Source: Siphonodentalium dalli (lineage: Eukaryota > Mollusca > Scaphopoda > Gadilida > Siphonodentaliidae). From it: DNA of 64,000 bases. The DNA is taken from the NCBI GenBank assembly GCA_032622095.1, contig CP136068.1:58798025-58862024 (forward strand). The letters are read 5' to 3'. The number at the start of each line of letters is the position of its first letter. Position 1 is the first letter of the stretch. Made by a program: the position numbers and the translations under genes. The notes beneath the pieces are model-generated. The model was not told the origin of the DNA. It was given only the letters and a program-made list of their open reading frames with translations, and did no database searches. Below, piece by piece: positions 46,531 to 57,287 of the stretch.

Positions 46531-46916
46531 ACCATAAAATTTTGATCACAATTTTGCTCTCGTTGGACTTTTACAGTTATTCCAATACAGCAGTAATTTG
46601 TACATAACCATTAATTCTTGGTATAGAAATATTTTCTTTAAGTATTTCTTAACTTAGAAAACAAATCTTGAAACAAGAAATATATATTTAATTTTTGAAG
46701 CCATTTTCTTAGTAAGGAAATTGTTTCTTGTTTCAAGACTAAAATCTATCTTTTTTGAGAAAACTATCTCTTGTCTGGTGTGAGTTTCTTAAATTTTCTT
46801 GATGTAGCAGACTTGGGGGGTATATTTCCCAAAATAAGATTTATTTTCCTGTTTCAGGAAATAGTTTTTCTTGTTTCAAGATATTTTATCTTATTAAGAA
46901 ATTATTTTTGGCAGTG

Positions 46917-47640
46917 CTGCACTAAACGCCAGGAATGCGGAACTTAAGAAATCGGACTTGTTTGAACGTTCCTGGGGTGTAACAAATCTGGTATCAAACG
47001 TTTCGTACGCGATTGTGCAAATAGAATACAGCAGGCCCCATGATTAATATTGGTAATAAAAAAAGGGATCGAGGCATTGGCAACCAGTAATATTCCATTA
47101 TGAAATGGAATGTGTTCCATCTGTGACAAACATTTTGTCAAATCTTTAATGAATTATATCATAGAATGAACGCATACGAAGACTCAAAGATGGTCTATCT
47201 CTTCCTGTAATAAGTGTTATATGGTGTCTTAGTGTAAAATAATAGATATGAATTGAAGACGGTCCCTGTCCGGAAACGCTTCTATCAATTAATATTGATT
47301 TTCTTTGAATGTTCTGGTGTAATACATACAATGAGTTTGGGACATTTATGGGTTATTTTTTTAAAGCGCAGATCAACCGTTGACACTCCAGCGATCGCAG
47401 ATAGAAATAGAGTTCTCCCGCTTGCTACGCTGAGAGCGTTTCAGAGAGACACACGGGCGTGTCGTTTACATGAGTAAAATGTAAATTAAAAACTACATCA
47501 GCTAAAACGAGCGTGCCACTTTAAAAAATGCATCGATAAACAATACATACTTAAAGTGGCGCGCTGGTTTTAAAATGATATATTTTTTATTTATATTTTA
47601 ATCGTTTTACCGATACGTCCCTGTGGAGAAGCACACTGCT
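46917..47640. other. Non-coding stretch, small inverted repeat near 47510-47570
   Basis: agcgtgccactttaaa (47510) and cttaaagtggcgcgct (47550) form a stem of about 15 bp with a 25-base loop. No gene was recognised. The 74-codon frame at 47253-47477 has no domain I can name. Confidence 0.35.
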
Positions 47641-47659
47641 TTTAGACCGAGGGCACAGA

Positions 47660-48600
47660 AGGGTTAACCCCCCCCCCTGGGGGGGGTATTAAAACATTTG
47701 CAGGAAGGTATGCATGGTGGATGGGTGGTACGAGAGCCAAAAAACGCATTTTTTACAATCTCATGCAAATTTTTTTCTAAAAACATTATGTGCCCATATT
47801 GTGACATTTGTAACAGTTGAAAAATATTATAACTGTAAAAACACCTTATCAATGTTACTGGGACCTTATATGGGCCTCAGTAGAGGAGACATTTTGCTGA
47901 TATGTTCCATATGGGACGGTGAGGTGAAAAATTACTTCCCGACAGCCTTCGAAAAAAGCTTTGAGAAATGTAAAACTGAAATAAATAAACTTGTCCTCAT
48001 GTGACTAAGATCATTGTGTGAACGGAATAAGAGCGAACAGCAGTCTCAAACATTAATGTGACTATCAATAGCTAGAAAATAACTGTCATCATGTACATGT
48101 ATGTTGTTGACAAGTGCGTATCAGCCAGTATTTTATTTTTTGTTAAATCTTCATATTTACCTGTATTAACTGGTATTAACAATTTTTTCTCTCTTGTAAA
48201 ACAGCTTCTGAAACGGGTTAAGCTGTCATTCGAACTAAAGGAGATAATTTCCCAGTCATATGAGTGATATCAGCAGGGGAGGGGGGGGGTGAACAAAAAT
48301 TTCCGGCACGTATGCCGGGGTGGGTGGGTGGTCAAAGCCACCAACAAGCAATTTTTTCCGCAACTAAAAAAAAAAATTCCTGCTTGTTTTTTTAGTGTTT
48401 TGGGATTTCAAATCCACAGTAGGATTTTATGCGATTTTAGACCAAAAATTAGTGAAATTTGGGGATGGGTGTCAAAACTTTTGAAGTAAAAAAAAAAAAA
48501 AAAATTGCAGGTTTTGGGGGTGGTGGGTACCCGAAAATGCCAGACGCAAAAAAAACGGCATACCTTCCTGCAAATTTGTTACTACCCCCCCCCGCATGCG
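47660..48600. repeat. G-run repeat fragments, two related copies
   Basis: Both 47665-47800 and 48280-48400 start with a G7-G9 run, then a gtatgc-tggtgg-tgggtggt phrase, a ca(c/a)gagcca-aa block and a (t/a)-run. A third variant (gggggtggtgggtacccga) lies at 48516-48560. Likely fragments of one mobile element. Confidence 0.4.
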
Positions 48601-49610
48601 TATATGAAAGGTTTTATGCCCTCGATGTGGTATCACTATTGAACCATCACAGAAAACCCATTTCTTAAGTTGCACAATCCTGGCGTTTAGGGGCTAGTGG
48701 CGCTCCAAAAACTCAAAAACTAATTTTCAATTACACTGTCGAGTACAATTTTTGGGTTAAATATACTAATGGTTACTGATATTAATAAAAACATAACATT
48801 TTAAAGAAGCAAAATATCCTTGCGTTTATATAAAAATATAAGAAGGGGCGCGTTGGTACCCACCCTCCTGTACGATGTTTTTACTTTTAATTATAGCACA
48901 TACGATATTGACGAAACCTTACTCCAAATGTCTTAATTTCACCCAACCACAAACAGTTATCTTCCTTGTAATGTCTGCTAACTTTTTTCGAGTATCAGCA
49001 AGCACAAAAGATGGGACGTCTAGCCACTAGACAAGATGGCGTCCAATATGGCATCCGGTTTGAATATGTGTCTGCATCTGGGTGTTACAACCCATCATAT
49101 GGGTGATGTTTCGTTTAATTTTTTATTTACAATAACAAGGATTTGTGTTGTCCGGAAACGAACACATGGAAGTCTTAATACAAGATGGCAGCCAAAATGG
49201 CTTCGAAAATTGAAAAAAAAATAAGAAATTTCTGGTAAATTGTTTCCTGTTGTGTAGCACTGGTGGTCGATTATTATTATTGTTTCTCATCACAGCGTAC
49301 CACACAGACTATGAAATAGGCAGCAATGTGAATTCCGTTATTTATTTCTTATTCGATTTTGTTTGGAAATTGTGGCAAATGACCCCAAATTAGTAAGTGG
49401 CCAGCCGGGCGGAACATTTCGGGCCGAAAATGTTTTGGGACGAGTTTGAAAAAGTGGTCCGAAAATTACTCGACCCTGTGCTCGCTCCGAAAAAAATTGA
49501 AAATGAGGCAAATAACAACGGGAACGTCCTTAGTAAAAAAAATTAAAAATTTGGGCCGAAAAATATTTGGGTAAAAAAGTCCGAAATGTCGGAAAATGAA
49601 GGGAAATTGT
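48600..49610. other. Non-coding stretch, nothing recognised
   Basis: Contains words of the type caagatggcgtccaatatgg (49034) and caagatggcagccaaaatgg (49182), a dispersed-repeat style seen elsewhere, about 148 bp apart. No gene. Confidence 0.35.
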
Positions 49611-49614
49611 AACC

Positions 49615-49830
49615 TTTGCACTTAAGTGGAAATATTAGCACTTAATTGTAAATAACTAATTGTACATAACTGCAAATCATTTAGAATTAAGTGCAAATAA
49701 CTACACTTAAGTACAATTATTTGTACTTAAGTGCACTTATATAATTGCAAATATTTGAACTTAAGTGCAAATAGTGATTTGATTTGTACTTAAGTGTAAT
49801 TCATTTGCACTTAAGTGCAATTCATCTGTT
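49615..49830. repeat. Cluster of GCACTTAAGTGC palindromes
   Basis: About ten occurrences of (g)cacttaagtgnaa or variants, both orientations being equivalent because the core CACTTAAGTG is self-complementary, at 15-30 bp intervals. It resembles the subterminal blocks of the elements at 28671 and 54427 but lacks their tips. Confidence 0.7.
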
Positions 49831-50379
49831 TAAAACGGTAGCCCCCTTCTTTGCAATGGTATAGTGCTTCAAGTTTTGAGTGACAGCCAATCTCCATACA
49901 ATTGTGTCCCTTTTGCCACACGGCTGTGGCGCTTGTTTTCCGGATAATTGAAAATGGGTTCGAATCCGAATTGGCATCTTAATATACGCTATTATTATTA
50001 AACTACATGGAAGTAACATTCATTCACGATTTTTTGCGCGGGTGTCAAACTCAAGGTTATAAGGGTGAACTCGATCGTCGAATTTTTCCAAAACAATAGA
50101 TTATATTGCTTTCTTTGACTGCTCTGTTTTGTTCGCCGTCATGACGGCTTGCAGACTGGAGCAACGTAGCCTCATATATAGTCAATCTAGATCACAGACA
50201 CGTAATTGTATCAAAAAAGGATTTTTTTTTATACAAGTGTCTGTAATCAAGACATGTCTAATCAATATTTTCTACTGAGACTACTTTGATGGATTATTGA
50301 TGGCAGCCGTTTGGTCGGAAAATACGTCAAATAAAAAAAAAAAGTGGATTGTTTAACTAATTGCATGTATCATGCATTC

Positions 50380-50700
50380 AATATAGGTATATTCCATATT
50401 AATAACAATCATTTCTAAATAAATACATTATTTCCCAACCGTTGGTGTTCATTTCCAAACCAATAGTCTTTCTTATATTCAATATGAGACAATTTCATTC
50501 TAATATATATCGTTTTCTAATCAATGTTGATATATAGATGCACAATTAATGTGCACAATTCAATAGTACTCATATTCCAACCAATATATAATACACATTC
50601 TAATACAGCTGTCGTACATTTAATATACGCCAATTTCCATTTCTATCAATAAACGACAATACGAAACTAATCCCGAACTAATACAAGAAACCATAGTCAG
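50380..50700. repeat. AT-rich degenerate repeat, about 30-35 bp
   Basis: Phrases like ttcaatatangnnaatttcc and attctaatatat recur about eight times with drift. A low-complexity array. Confidence 0.45.
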
Positions 50701-50844
50701 AAATGGTAACGCCACCAAGATCATATTATTAGCCATAAATATAAATTATAATATAAAATATATTGGTTACATGAATATATTGGTCAGAATTCCGATAAAA
50801 CAACTAATCCTTCAAATTATTACAAAAAACTACGGCTTATTACT

Positions 50845-51165
50845 GCTGAAGGGGTCACTCTCAGCAAAAAAAGTGCTGAAGGGTACATAGGATTTTCAAA
50901 ATGTGCTGCGAAGGGTACACAGGGTTTGAAATGTCATTATAAAGGACATTCAGTCTTCGTGTCTGCCATGAATTCTGTCAGAAAATAATTGTTTACGTTC
51001 CAATGAATATTAAAATGTACTGAAAACAAACTGCTAATGGGCACCAGAATTTCATAAACACAATTTATGTAATGGTGTTCGTGTCAATCACAAACCCTGT
51101 GTACCCTTCAGCACATTTTCAAACCCTGTGTACCCTTCAGCACTTTTTTTGGTGAGAGTGACGCC
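50845..51165. mobile_element. MITE, GCTGAAGGGGTCAC family, copy 2 (reversed)
   Basis: The interior is the reverse complement of the copy at 18341-18665: acgttccaatgaatatt, aaatgtactgaaaacaaact, gctaatgggc, ttatgtaatggtgttcgtg. The left tip GCTGAAGGGGTCACTCTC is intact. The right tip is eroded to GGTGAGAGTGACGCC. Extra tandem gtgtacccttcagcac words lie at the right end. Confidence 0.85.
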
Positions 51166-51169
51166 TCAT

Positions 51170-53127
51170 TACTCAGGTTTTTCATTCACCAAACCAGAAA
51201 GCTTCTAAATCCGGATCAAAAATTGTGTTCCCGTCATAAAATGTTCAAGTGTGCATGACCCAGCCATTGTTCATACCTAAACATCGAACGCAATTAACGC
51301 GTCATAATACATATAGTTATATACTGCAACTATAAGACATCCAGCGAATACACACCCCACGAAAACGCGAAATGTGTTGTCCTGCGAGATATCCCATCGC
51401 TATAGCTCAATTTGACACGGCCAGATTAGCTTTTCTACAATATCCTAAAACAATAAAGCTTCTCAAGTCAATAGAACTTTCACGAACTTGGACATTCCAA
51501 CTACAGCTTTTATCGGACACAGGGTCGCAGTACAACTTTAACTCGTCCCAAAATAACCGGAAAAAACAATTATCTATTTATAAAACTTACATAGGACATG
51601 GAATTCTATAATTTGGCCAACAGTATACACCGGTGGCGTTAATGACAAACTCCATGCAGGGTTTACCTCCCTTCATGACTCGGTAAGACCGTTGCTACCG
51701 GTGACATTTCACCCACATTTGGTGGACTTCCGCGATATAAAAATATATACTGAGCGAACAGAGCAAAATGCACAAAAATATCGAACAAAATTTTTATAAA
51801 ATTTGGACCTTATGTTTGAAAAGTCCTACTAAAACCGAAGAATTATATTTCTAAACGGTGTGATTCGGTTCTCCGATTATTTTATCAACACAATAGTAGA
51901 AACGCACGTGTACGACATTGTCACACCTCGAACGGCAAGTCAAACACAAGAGTTCCAATTTGCTGCAATTTTGACGAGTAGCTTGCGAAAATCGTCAACA
52001 AAACTGCCGCTCTGATTTTCCATTCTCTCATTTTACCCAAAGGGTATTTAATTAACTACGGAAAAACGAATGCTGTGTGTGCCAGCCTAGAACATGTGGA
52101 GGATTTTGTTTCAATGTTAGCCCAAACTACATTTCGAAGCAACGATGGTTTTGTCTTGTTTTGTTTAATTTCGAGGAATCATACCGCATCAGATGAATTC
52201 AGCCCAAATATATTGACGGGTGCTAAGGGTCTGCCTATATACCGATCAATATAAAAGCGGCCCTCATAAAAGCCGAACACAACCGAACATTATCTCGAAA
52301 TCAAGGCCGTGGAACAGCTGCAGAAAATGCATTTTTACAGCGATAACGCTATGCCCACAAGAAAATTTGGTATTAAAATGAAGTTTATCATCTATTGCAC
52401 AACACAAATCTATTAATTCAAGCGAAGCTGCGATTAATGCATACATAGAGGCCGATTAACCCACCCATGGGAAGGCGTCACGAAACACGAAAGACTGCGT
52501 TCGACATCAATGTTTAGAATTTAGTTTTCTCGATAAATACGCTAGCAAACAATTATTATGTATCAATTGGCACAGTGGAATACTGCGCATTCGTTTTAGC
52601 TACAATATGCCTGTTTTAGTACGAATACTGTAACGGCGAACGCGAAAAAAACGCGCCTATGAAAACAGCTAAAAATAGACTCGATGTTTTCAATAACAGG
52701 ATTGATTTCAGATGATATATTCCATATAATGGGGTGTGTAGTATATCAAAATGTAGGATTTGACACATGGAATGTAATGCTGTCCGAATGACTCCACCGC
52801 CCAGTGAAATTGTTGCATAAATTCGCTCAAAGAGAGAGCGCTACTTTTTCTCGTAAAAAATAGAATGGCTGACTGAAGCGTTTTATCGGTCCAACTAAGC
52901 CTGTTTTTAGCAGCACTTCATCCACAAAATACGATTATACCATGTATCAGAAGACATATATATCAAACTTAGTGTGATTTTTTTTAAAGGCTTTGCGCTT
53001 TTCATTTGTTATAAATCGCACTTATTTTTTTATTTCAGTTGTGACTAAAAGCGCAGTTGCCGGAAGCCGGTGTCCGGCGATTACAAGCCAAGTTACAAAA
53101 TAGATTAACTGGTTTGAACGCACGAAT
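51170..53127. other. Low-repeat, relatively CpG-containing stretch
   Basis: No transposon ends, tandem repeats or convincing exons were found. CpG dinucleotides are more frequent than in the neighbouring repeats (for example gtaacggcgaacgcgaaaaa near 52632). The frames at 51372-51611 (plus) and 52264-52446 (minus) carry no recognisable motif. It could be unique intergenic or regulatory sequence. Confidence 0.35.
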
Positions 53128-53199
53128 ATGTCAATGGTCAGACTGTTCAAAAGAATATTCAAATCAAATAGTGTTCATAGACTGAAAACCTTACATGCC

Positions 53200-54030
53200 C
53201 GATGGTCATACGAAGTGGAGGTTCTCATATTATTAGCCGGTCATACGTGTAGGAGGTTCTCATATGAACATATTATCCGCCGGCGATACGCGGTGGAGGT
53301 TCATATTATCCGCCAGTCATACACTAAGGGAGGTTTTCATATTATCCGCTGGTTTAAAACATTACTTAAATCGGAACTTTTCAAATTCTACTATGGAAAC
53401 GTCGTCCCTGATAGTGATGCCTCTTAGTTCTGCATATGTTTATTACGTGACCCACTTGTATATTGCATATTTGTGCGTGAACTTGTGTTGTGCATGGCCG
53501 AGCGCTTTGGGCCTTTTGGAAAAAGCGCTATATAAATGTTCTCTATTATTATTATTATTATACACGGGGGGGGGGGGGGTTCTAATATTATCCGCTGGTC
53601 ATATGCGGGGGGGGGGGGGGGTTCTCATATGAACATATTATCCGCCAGTCATACGTGGTGGAGGTTCTCATATTATCCTCGGTCATCTGCGGGGGAGGTT
53701 CTCATGTTATCCACCGGTCATACGGAGGAGGTTTTCATATGAACATATTATCCACCAGTCATACGCGGCGGAGGTTCATATTATTCACCGGTCATACACG
53801 AGGGAGATTCTCATATGCGAGGGAGGTTCTCATATTACCCACCGGTCATATGTGTGGGATGTTCTCATATGAACATATTATCCACCGGTCATATGATGTG
53901 GAGGTTCTCATATTATCCACTGTTCATACGCGGGGGAGGTTCTCGTATTATCCGTCGGTCATATGCGGGGGGGGGGGGGGAGTCTCATAATATCCACCAG
54001 TCATACGAGGGGGTTCTCATATTAGACCAC
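53200..54030. repeat. GGTCATACGNGGNGGAGGTTCTCATATTATCC minisatellite
   Basis: About 20 imperfect units of 30-46 bp, each with (c)ggtcatacg, g(g/t)ggaggttctcatat, an optional gaaca, and tattatccnccg. Some units carry long G runs (53567-53580, 53608-53620, 53967-53979). It is interrupted at about 53355-53570 by a retroposon tail. Long open frames across it are by-products of a unit without stops. Confidence 0.88.
53480..53565 (+). mobile_element. LINE/SINE 3' tail with ATT microsatellite
   Basis: gcatggccgagcgctttggg is followed by aaaagcgctatataaatg and (att/tta)n. This stem-forming GCGCT...AGCGC plus tataaat and a trinucleotide tail is the typical 3' end of many invertebrate non-LTR retroposons and their SINEs. 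It sits inside the minisatellite. Confidence 0.6.
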
Positions 54031-54425
54031 CTGTGCCCAACGCTCATTACGGGAAACTTCCCAAAGTTAGTGAAAGCAATGAGCCAATGTGTTTTCTTAC
54101 CATATGTGCATATCCCGTTTGGATACTCCCATATACAAGAAACAACATTGCCCTTATTTACCAATATCTCTCCGTCGTTCTCTCGTTTGTCCCCATATAA
54201 TCAGATTCAAAAAACATTTTTAGAAATGCCACTTCAGTTACCAATTCATTTCCATAAAATATTCCTAACAACTCTCCGGAGTATAGTACAAAATTGCCCG
54301 AAACGTGTTATTTAACGACATGTTGTTCGATGAAATTTGGCCTTATTATCCACATAAAGCCTCTTCATTTTAGTGATCCATTTTCACCCCCAATTTGGTC
54401 CCACACCAGCAACTTGTCGACTAGG
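54031..54425. other. Non-coding stretch, nothing recognised
   Basis: Continues in frame with the minisatellite's open frame but shows no protein motif. Confidence 0.35.
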
Positions 54426-54426
54426 G

Positions 54427-54825
54427 TAGGCCAAATTCACGTTTGATAACCAATTACGCATAAGCGTAATTCCATTACTCTCAATCATAAGGCTTCAGCG
54501 TAATTCAGATTTCCATTACATTTAAGCTTAATGGCATTGCGCTTTAGTATAATTCAAATTCCATATTTAAAAACTCTCTTGAACCTAAAATGGAAGCAGC
54601 CCATTACTGATGCTAGTAACTTTTAATATATATCTATATACCTTAGATGATACCATTATATGTAAGGTAGTAAGGTTATGAAAACATATTACGGTTAAGC
54701 TTAATGGCCTTACCGCCATTACGCTTAAGCGTAATGGAGTTGTGAATGAGGCTATTATGCTTAAGCGTAGTGTGTATTACACCGAAGCGTAATTAACTAG
54801 TAAATATGAATTTGGCCTCTAATAG
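54427..54825. mobile_element. GAGGCCAAATTCAC foldback-like element, copy 2
   Basis: The left tip TAGGCCAAATTCACGTTT is mirrored by AAATATGAATTTGGCCTC at the right. Inside are multiple palindromic acgcttaagcgtaatt words (54455-54545 and 54690-54795). gtcgacta lies just outside each tip in mirrored orientation (54416, 54828), so the inverted repeats may be a little longer. Confidence 0.7.
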
Positions 54826-55240
54826 TCGACTGTCTATTGGGACACTAATAATTCTCAATCTATAAAATATATTTCATACTCAAGATGGGTTCCTTGATAT
54901 ATAACAACCAGACCAGATGGCAGGCAGATACCATACCGATTATCTCGATTACACCAGTCTGTCTAACTCGGCCAAGTGACCATGGTACCCCTCTGATTTT
55001 ATTAGTGACTGGGAAAGCATGCATGTCCAGTATTGTCCACTACAAGTTATCTCTTAACAACAATATCATATACACTTATTGCCATGGCCCTCTGACTGGA
55101 CAAGCCTTTTTTATTCATTGTTGACATATTTGAAAATCAACATTCCACTTTCTTCCGATATTTGAACGAAATGCAACTCGGCCCAAATTCCTGTTCGTAT
55201 CTATCCACATAGGTCCTGAATTCCACTCAATGATTTTTAG
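54826..55240. other. Non-coding stretch, nothing recognised
   Basis: The 79-codon plus frame at 54885-55124 has no domain that I recognise. Confidence 0.35.
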
Positions 55241-55245
55241 TTAAA

Positions 55246-55480
55246 GGTACCGATTCCAACAACAACATTTTTAGAATCCCCTTCATGCAGTTATCGGAAT
55301 CGATTAATTGCCGAAAATAATGCTAACCGCTGTCAAATATGGTATAAAATTGCCCGAAATTGTTATATTTATCAACATGTTGGACCAAATTTGGACTTGT
55401 TATAAACAGAAAGCTGATTCATTTTAGAGTTATCCATCTTCATCCGCAATTTTGTCCGATAAGGTGCAGTATCCCTTAAT
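55246..55480. mobile_element. Diverged half copy of the TTAA MITE superfamily
   Basis: aaaggtaccgattccaacaa, cagttatcggaatcgattaa, aataatgctaaccgctgtca and caacatgttggaccaaattt g are the reverse complement of the right half of 28920-29330 and of 23040-23326. The tip and the preceding TTAA (55243-55246) survive on this side only. Confidence 0.6.
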
Positions 55481-55566
55481 ATCACATTCCTCATTCAATA
55501 ATCTCCAAACTGTATATCTAGTTTCAATCGTAGTTACACGTCACACCGCCCCCACCATTTGCCAAT

Positions 55567-55698
55567 TGTACATCCTTCTTTGCTGCTGCCATATTGCAAC
55601 TGCTGAATTTTGTTTATAAGTTATAGAAAAAATGTACATCCTTCTTTGCTGCTGCCATATTGCAACTGCTGAATTTTCTTTAAAAGTTATAGAAAAAA
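55567..55698. repeat. Perfect-looking tandem duplication, 66-bp unit
   Basis: tgtacatccttctttgctgc tgccatattgcaactgctga atttt(g/c)tttataagttatagaaaaaa occurs twice with two or three differences. A recent duplication. Confidence 0.92.
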
Positions 55699-55918
55699 AT
55701 AGTCCACCACCCACAGTCATCTCTGGTTGTTTTTTTGCTATCATCGTTCCACACATATATCGAGCACACGTTCGTATCTAATCTACCTCTTCGTTAAACC
55801 GATTATAACCCATTACGTGGTGTAATCGGTGCATCGATCTCAGTCGTAACGTCGCTAATGAATCCATGTGTCACACAGTGGTGCAAGATCGGCGGAGAAA
55901 ACGGTGGAGAATTTCAAG

Positions 55919-55944
55919 ATGGCGACGGACAAATTTAGCGTAAG
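55919..55944 (+). pseudogene. First coding exon of a decayed zinc-finger gene
   Basis: ATG GCG ACG GAC AAA TTT AGC GTA AG is followed by a good donor (AAG|gtacgt), giving MATDKFSVR. It is preceded by the leader gtggtgcaagatcggcggag. Splicing to the acceptor at 56946 keeps a single frame that reads VEAMEESFNE, then a stop, then the first degenerate zinc finger (CGDGGQKFIGKHLHIV) in the same frame. A similar leader and ATGGCG start occur inverted at 62473-62540. The predicted join is from splice grammar only. An intermediate exon near 56286-56400 (NGGADEDNLHNNDDGVEY) is possible. Confidence 0.5.
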
Positions 55945-56285
55945 GTACGTGGTTCAACTCAATGAATGTTTTCTCTCATTTAAGTAATTCATTTCACTAC
56001 AACAAAGTTGCACGGGAAGTCGAATTGTGTGTGGAATATATTCGGCATGTTGTTCAATTGATATTAAGTATTTTAAGTGCGCTAGAAAGGTCAACATGTG
56101 GTGAAAGTTTTTGTTTACTTTTTGAGGTGGCGAGATTCGTGCATTTTGTGCATAAATTGTGAATCCGACGGGTATCAGATGTAACCCTAACGGATGTGTT
56201 TGCTAGAGGATATGAAGTTACACGAGTAGTGGAATTTATACTTAACATCACACTTAGGACTAATTAAATTGGTAAAACTGAAATT

Positions 56286-56411
56286 ATTTTCCAAATTGTC
56301 AAAATGGCGGTGCAGATGAAGACAATTTACACAATAATGATGATGGTGTAGAGTACAATATTTATGATGGTGTAGAGTATTTTCTAAATAATTCAAATAC
56401 CTGGATGTAAT
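56286..56411 (+). other. Possible acidic coding segment, repeated in the inverted relative
   Basis: The frame reads NGGADEDNLHNNDDGVEY, then NIYDGVEYFLNNSNTWM and a stop. On the opposite strand at 61990-62110 the related NDGADEIYDGGVDDI appears. The tandem gatggtgtaga words explain both similarity and repetition, so this may be either a duplicated acidic exon or a simple repeat. Confidence 0.3.
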
Positions 56412-56946
56412 TATAAGCAATCAACGTCGTTTGTGATGTCATTTCGGGCGTAGACCTAATTATCAATGTCAGGCATTATAGGCATACTGTATAGGCTATT
56501 TTGTATGGCAATTTCGGCCTCTGAGTCTGGCACATACATTGGTCTCTGCATAAATGACATCGCAAACGACGTTGATACCATAATTATATTGTCTAGCACA
56601 CAGAGCAAAAATATACCATCAATTTGCATTTATGCTCGGAAGAGTCTTTTTAATGAAACATAATGAATTTAAAAAAATTAAAACATTAAAGGGTCTAGAT
56701 ATTATCAATTGGATTGTATCGGTGTCCGGTCATCATGGATGAAGGTCATGAAGACCATGCATTGCTTCTACAATGGAATTTATAGCCATTATTATGCATG
56801 CCTACTTAATAGAGATGACAAATATAAGAAATTATGTGTATTAAGAGTAATTTGGTACCATATCTCTTTCGCCACGTCCCTGTATACATATATTGAACTT
56901 TGCTCTCCATAACCTCACTTGTGATTGTTGTTTTTTTTTATTTCAG

Positions 56947-57287
56947 AGTTGAAGCAATGGAAGAATCCTTCAACGAATAATCAGGCTCAACGTGTGGTGA
57001 TGGAGGCCAAAAGTTTATTGGGAAACATTTGCACATCGTGTAAAGCACGGTGGTGGATCTAAATTTTAATCCGATAAATGGCCCAATTTTTTTTCTCGCA
57101 AGTACACTTTGAATCACCATATAGAAAATCACCAAATTGGAAAGTGGTACACATTGTGATAAATGCGGTTCTGTATTTACCAGGAAGGATACCTTAAGAA
57201 ATCACACGAAATCTGTACACGACAAGGACGTTCTTCATCGATGCCGCAGCTGCGGGATAGTATATATGGCGTGCAGCCATGTCTGCA
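56947..57287 (+). pseudogene. C2H2 zinc-finger exon, decayed, 5' part
   Basis: Starts after a T-rich tract and TTTCAG. Four C2H2-type units can be read in order: CGDGGQKFIGKHLHIV (second Cys lost, stops around it), SDKWPNFFSRKYTLNHHIEN (both Cys changed, the two His kept), CDKCGSVFTRKDTLRNHTKS with VH (intact, from 57155), and CRSCGIVYMACSHVC (from 57242, truncated by insertion). At least two frameshifts (between unit 1 and 2, and between 2 and 3) and several stops make it non-functional as assembled. C2H2 tandem fingers usually bind DNA in the nucleus. The unit-3 linker and TLRNH pattern are typical. The palindromic element at 57288 breaks unit 4. Confidence 0.72.

Larger units (their letters stand above)
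35113..46916. mobile_element. Possible 11.8-kb CACTA-like element
   Basis: CACTGCCAAAAATA at 35113 is exactly mirrored by TATTTTTGGCAGTG ending at 46916. Each tip is followed inward by 300-500 bp dense in short aagaaa/tttctt and tcttgaaa words in both orientations (35125-35640; 46625-46900). Neither block shows a second tip nearby, so they behave as the two ends of one element. CACTG tips with subterminal repeat arrays are typical of CACTA/EnSpm elements. No transposase was recognised, and the 3-bp duplication is not clear (tgc against ctg). They could instead be two truncated elements. Confidence 0.4.

Noticed and set aside
49954-49964. tRNA gene or SINE promoter (GGTTCGAATCC B-box-like word)
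   Set aside because: No acceptor stem, and the only A-box-like word lies about 100 bases upstream. A similar lone word on the minus strand near 62307 also lacks context.
53128-54315. Open frames of 99-166 codons across the minisatellite
   Set aside because: They follow from a repeat unit lacking stops in two or three frames. No domain, start context or splice support.
55868-55882. Second RSS-like heptamer (CACAGTG) near the zinc-finger leader
   Set aside because: Isolated 7-mer with no nonamer, no TIR tip and no duplication. Expected by chance in 64 kb.
56535-56600. Reverse-transcriptase-like CINDIANDVDT frame
   Set aside because: Only a few residues resemble an RT block. No other RT motifs nearby in any frame.
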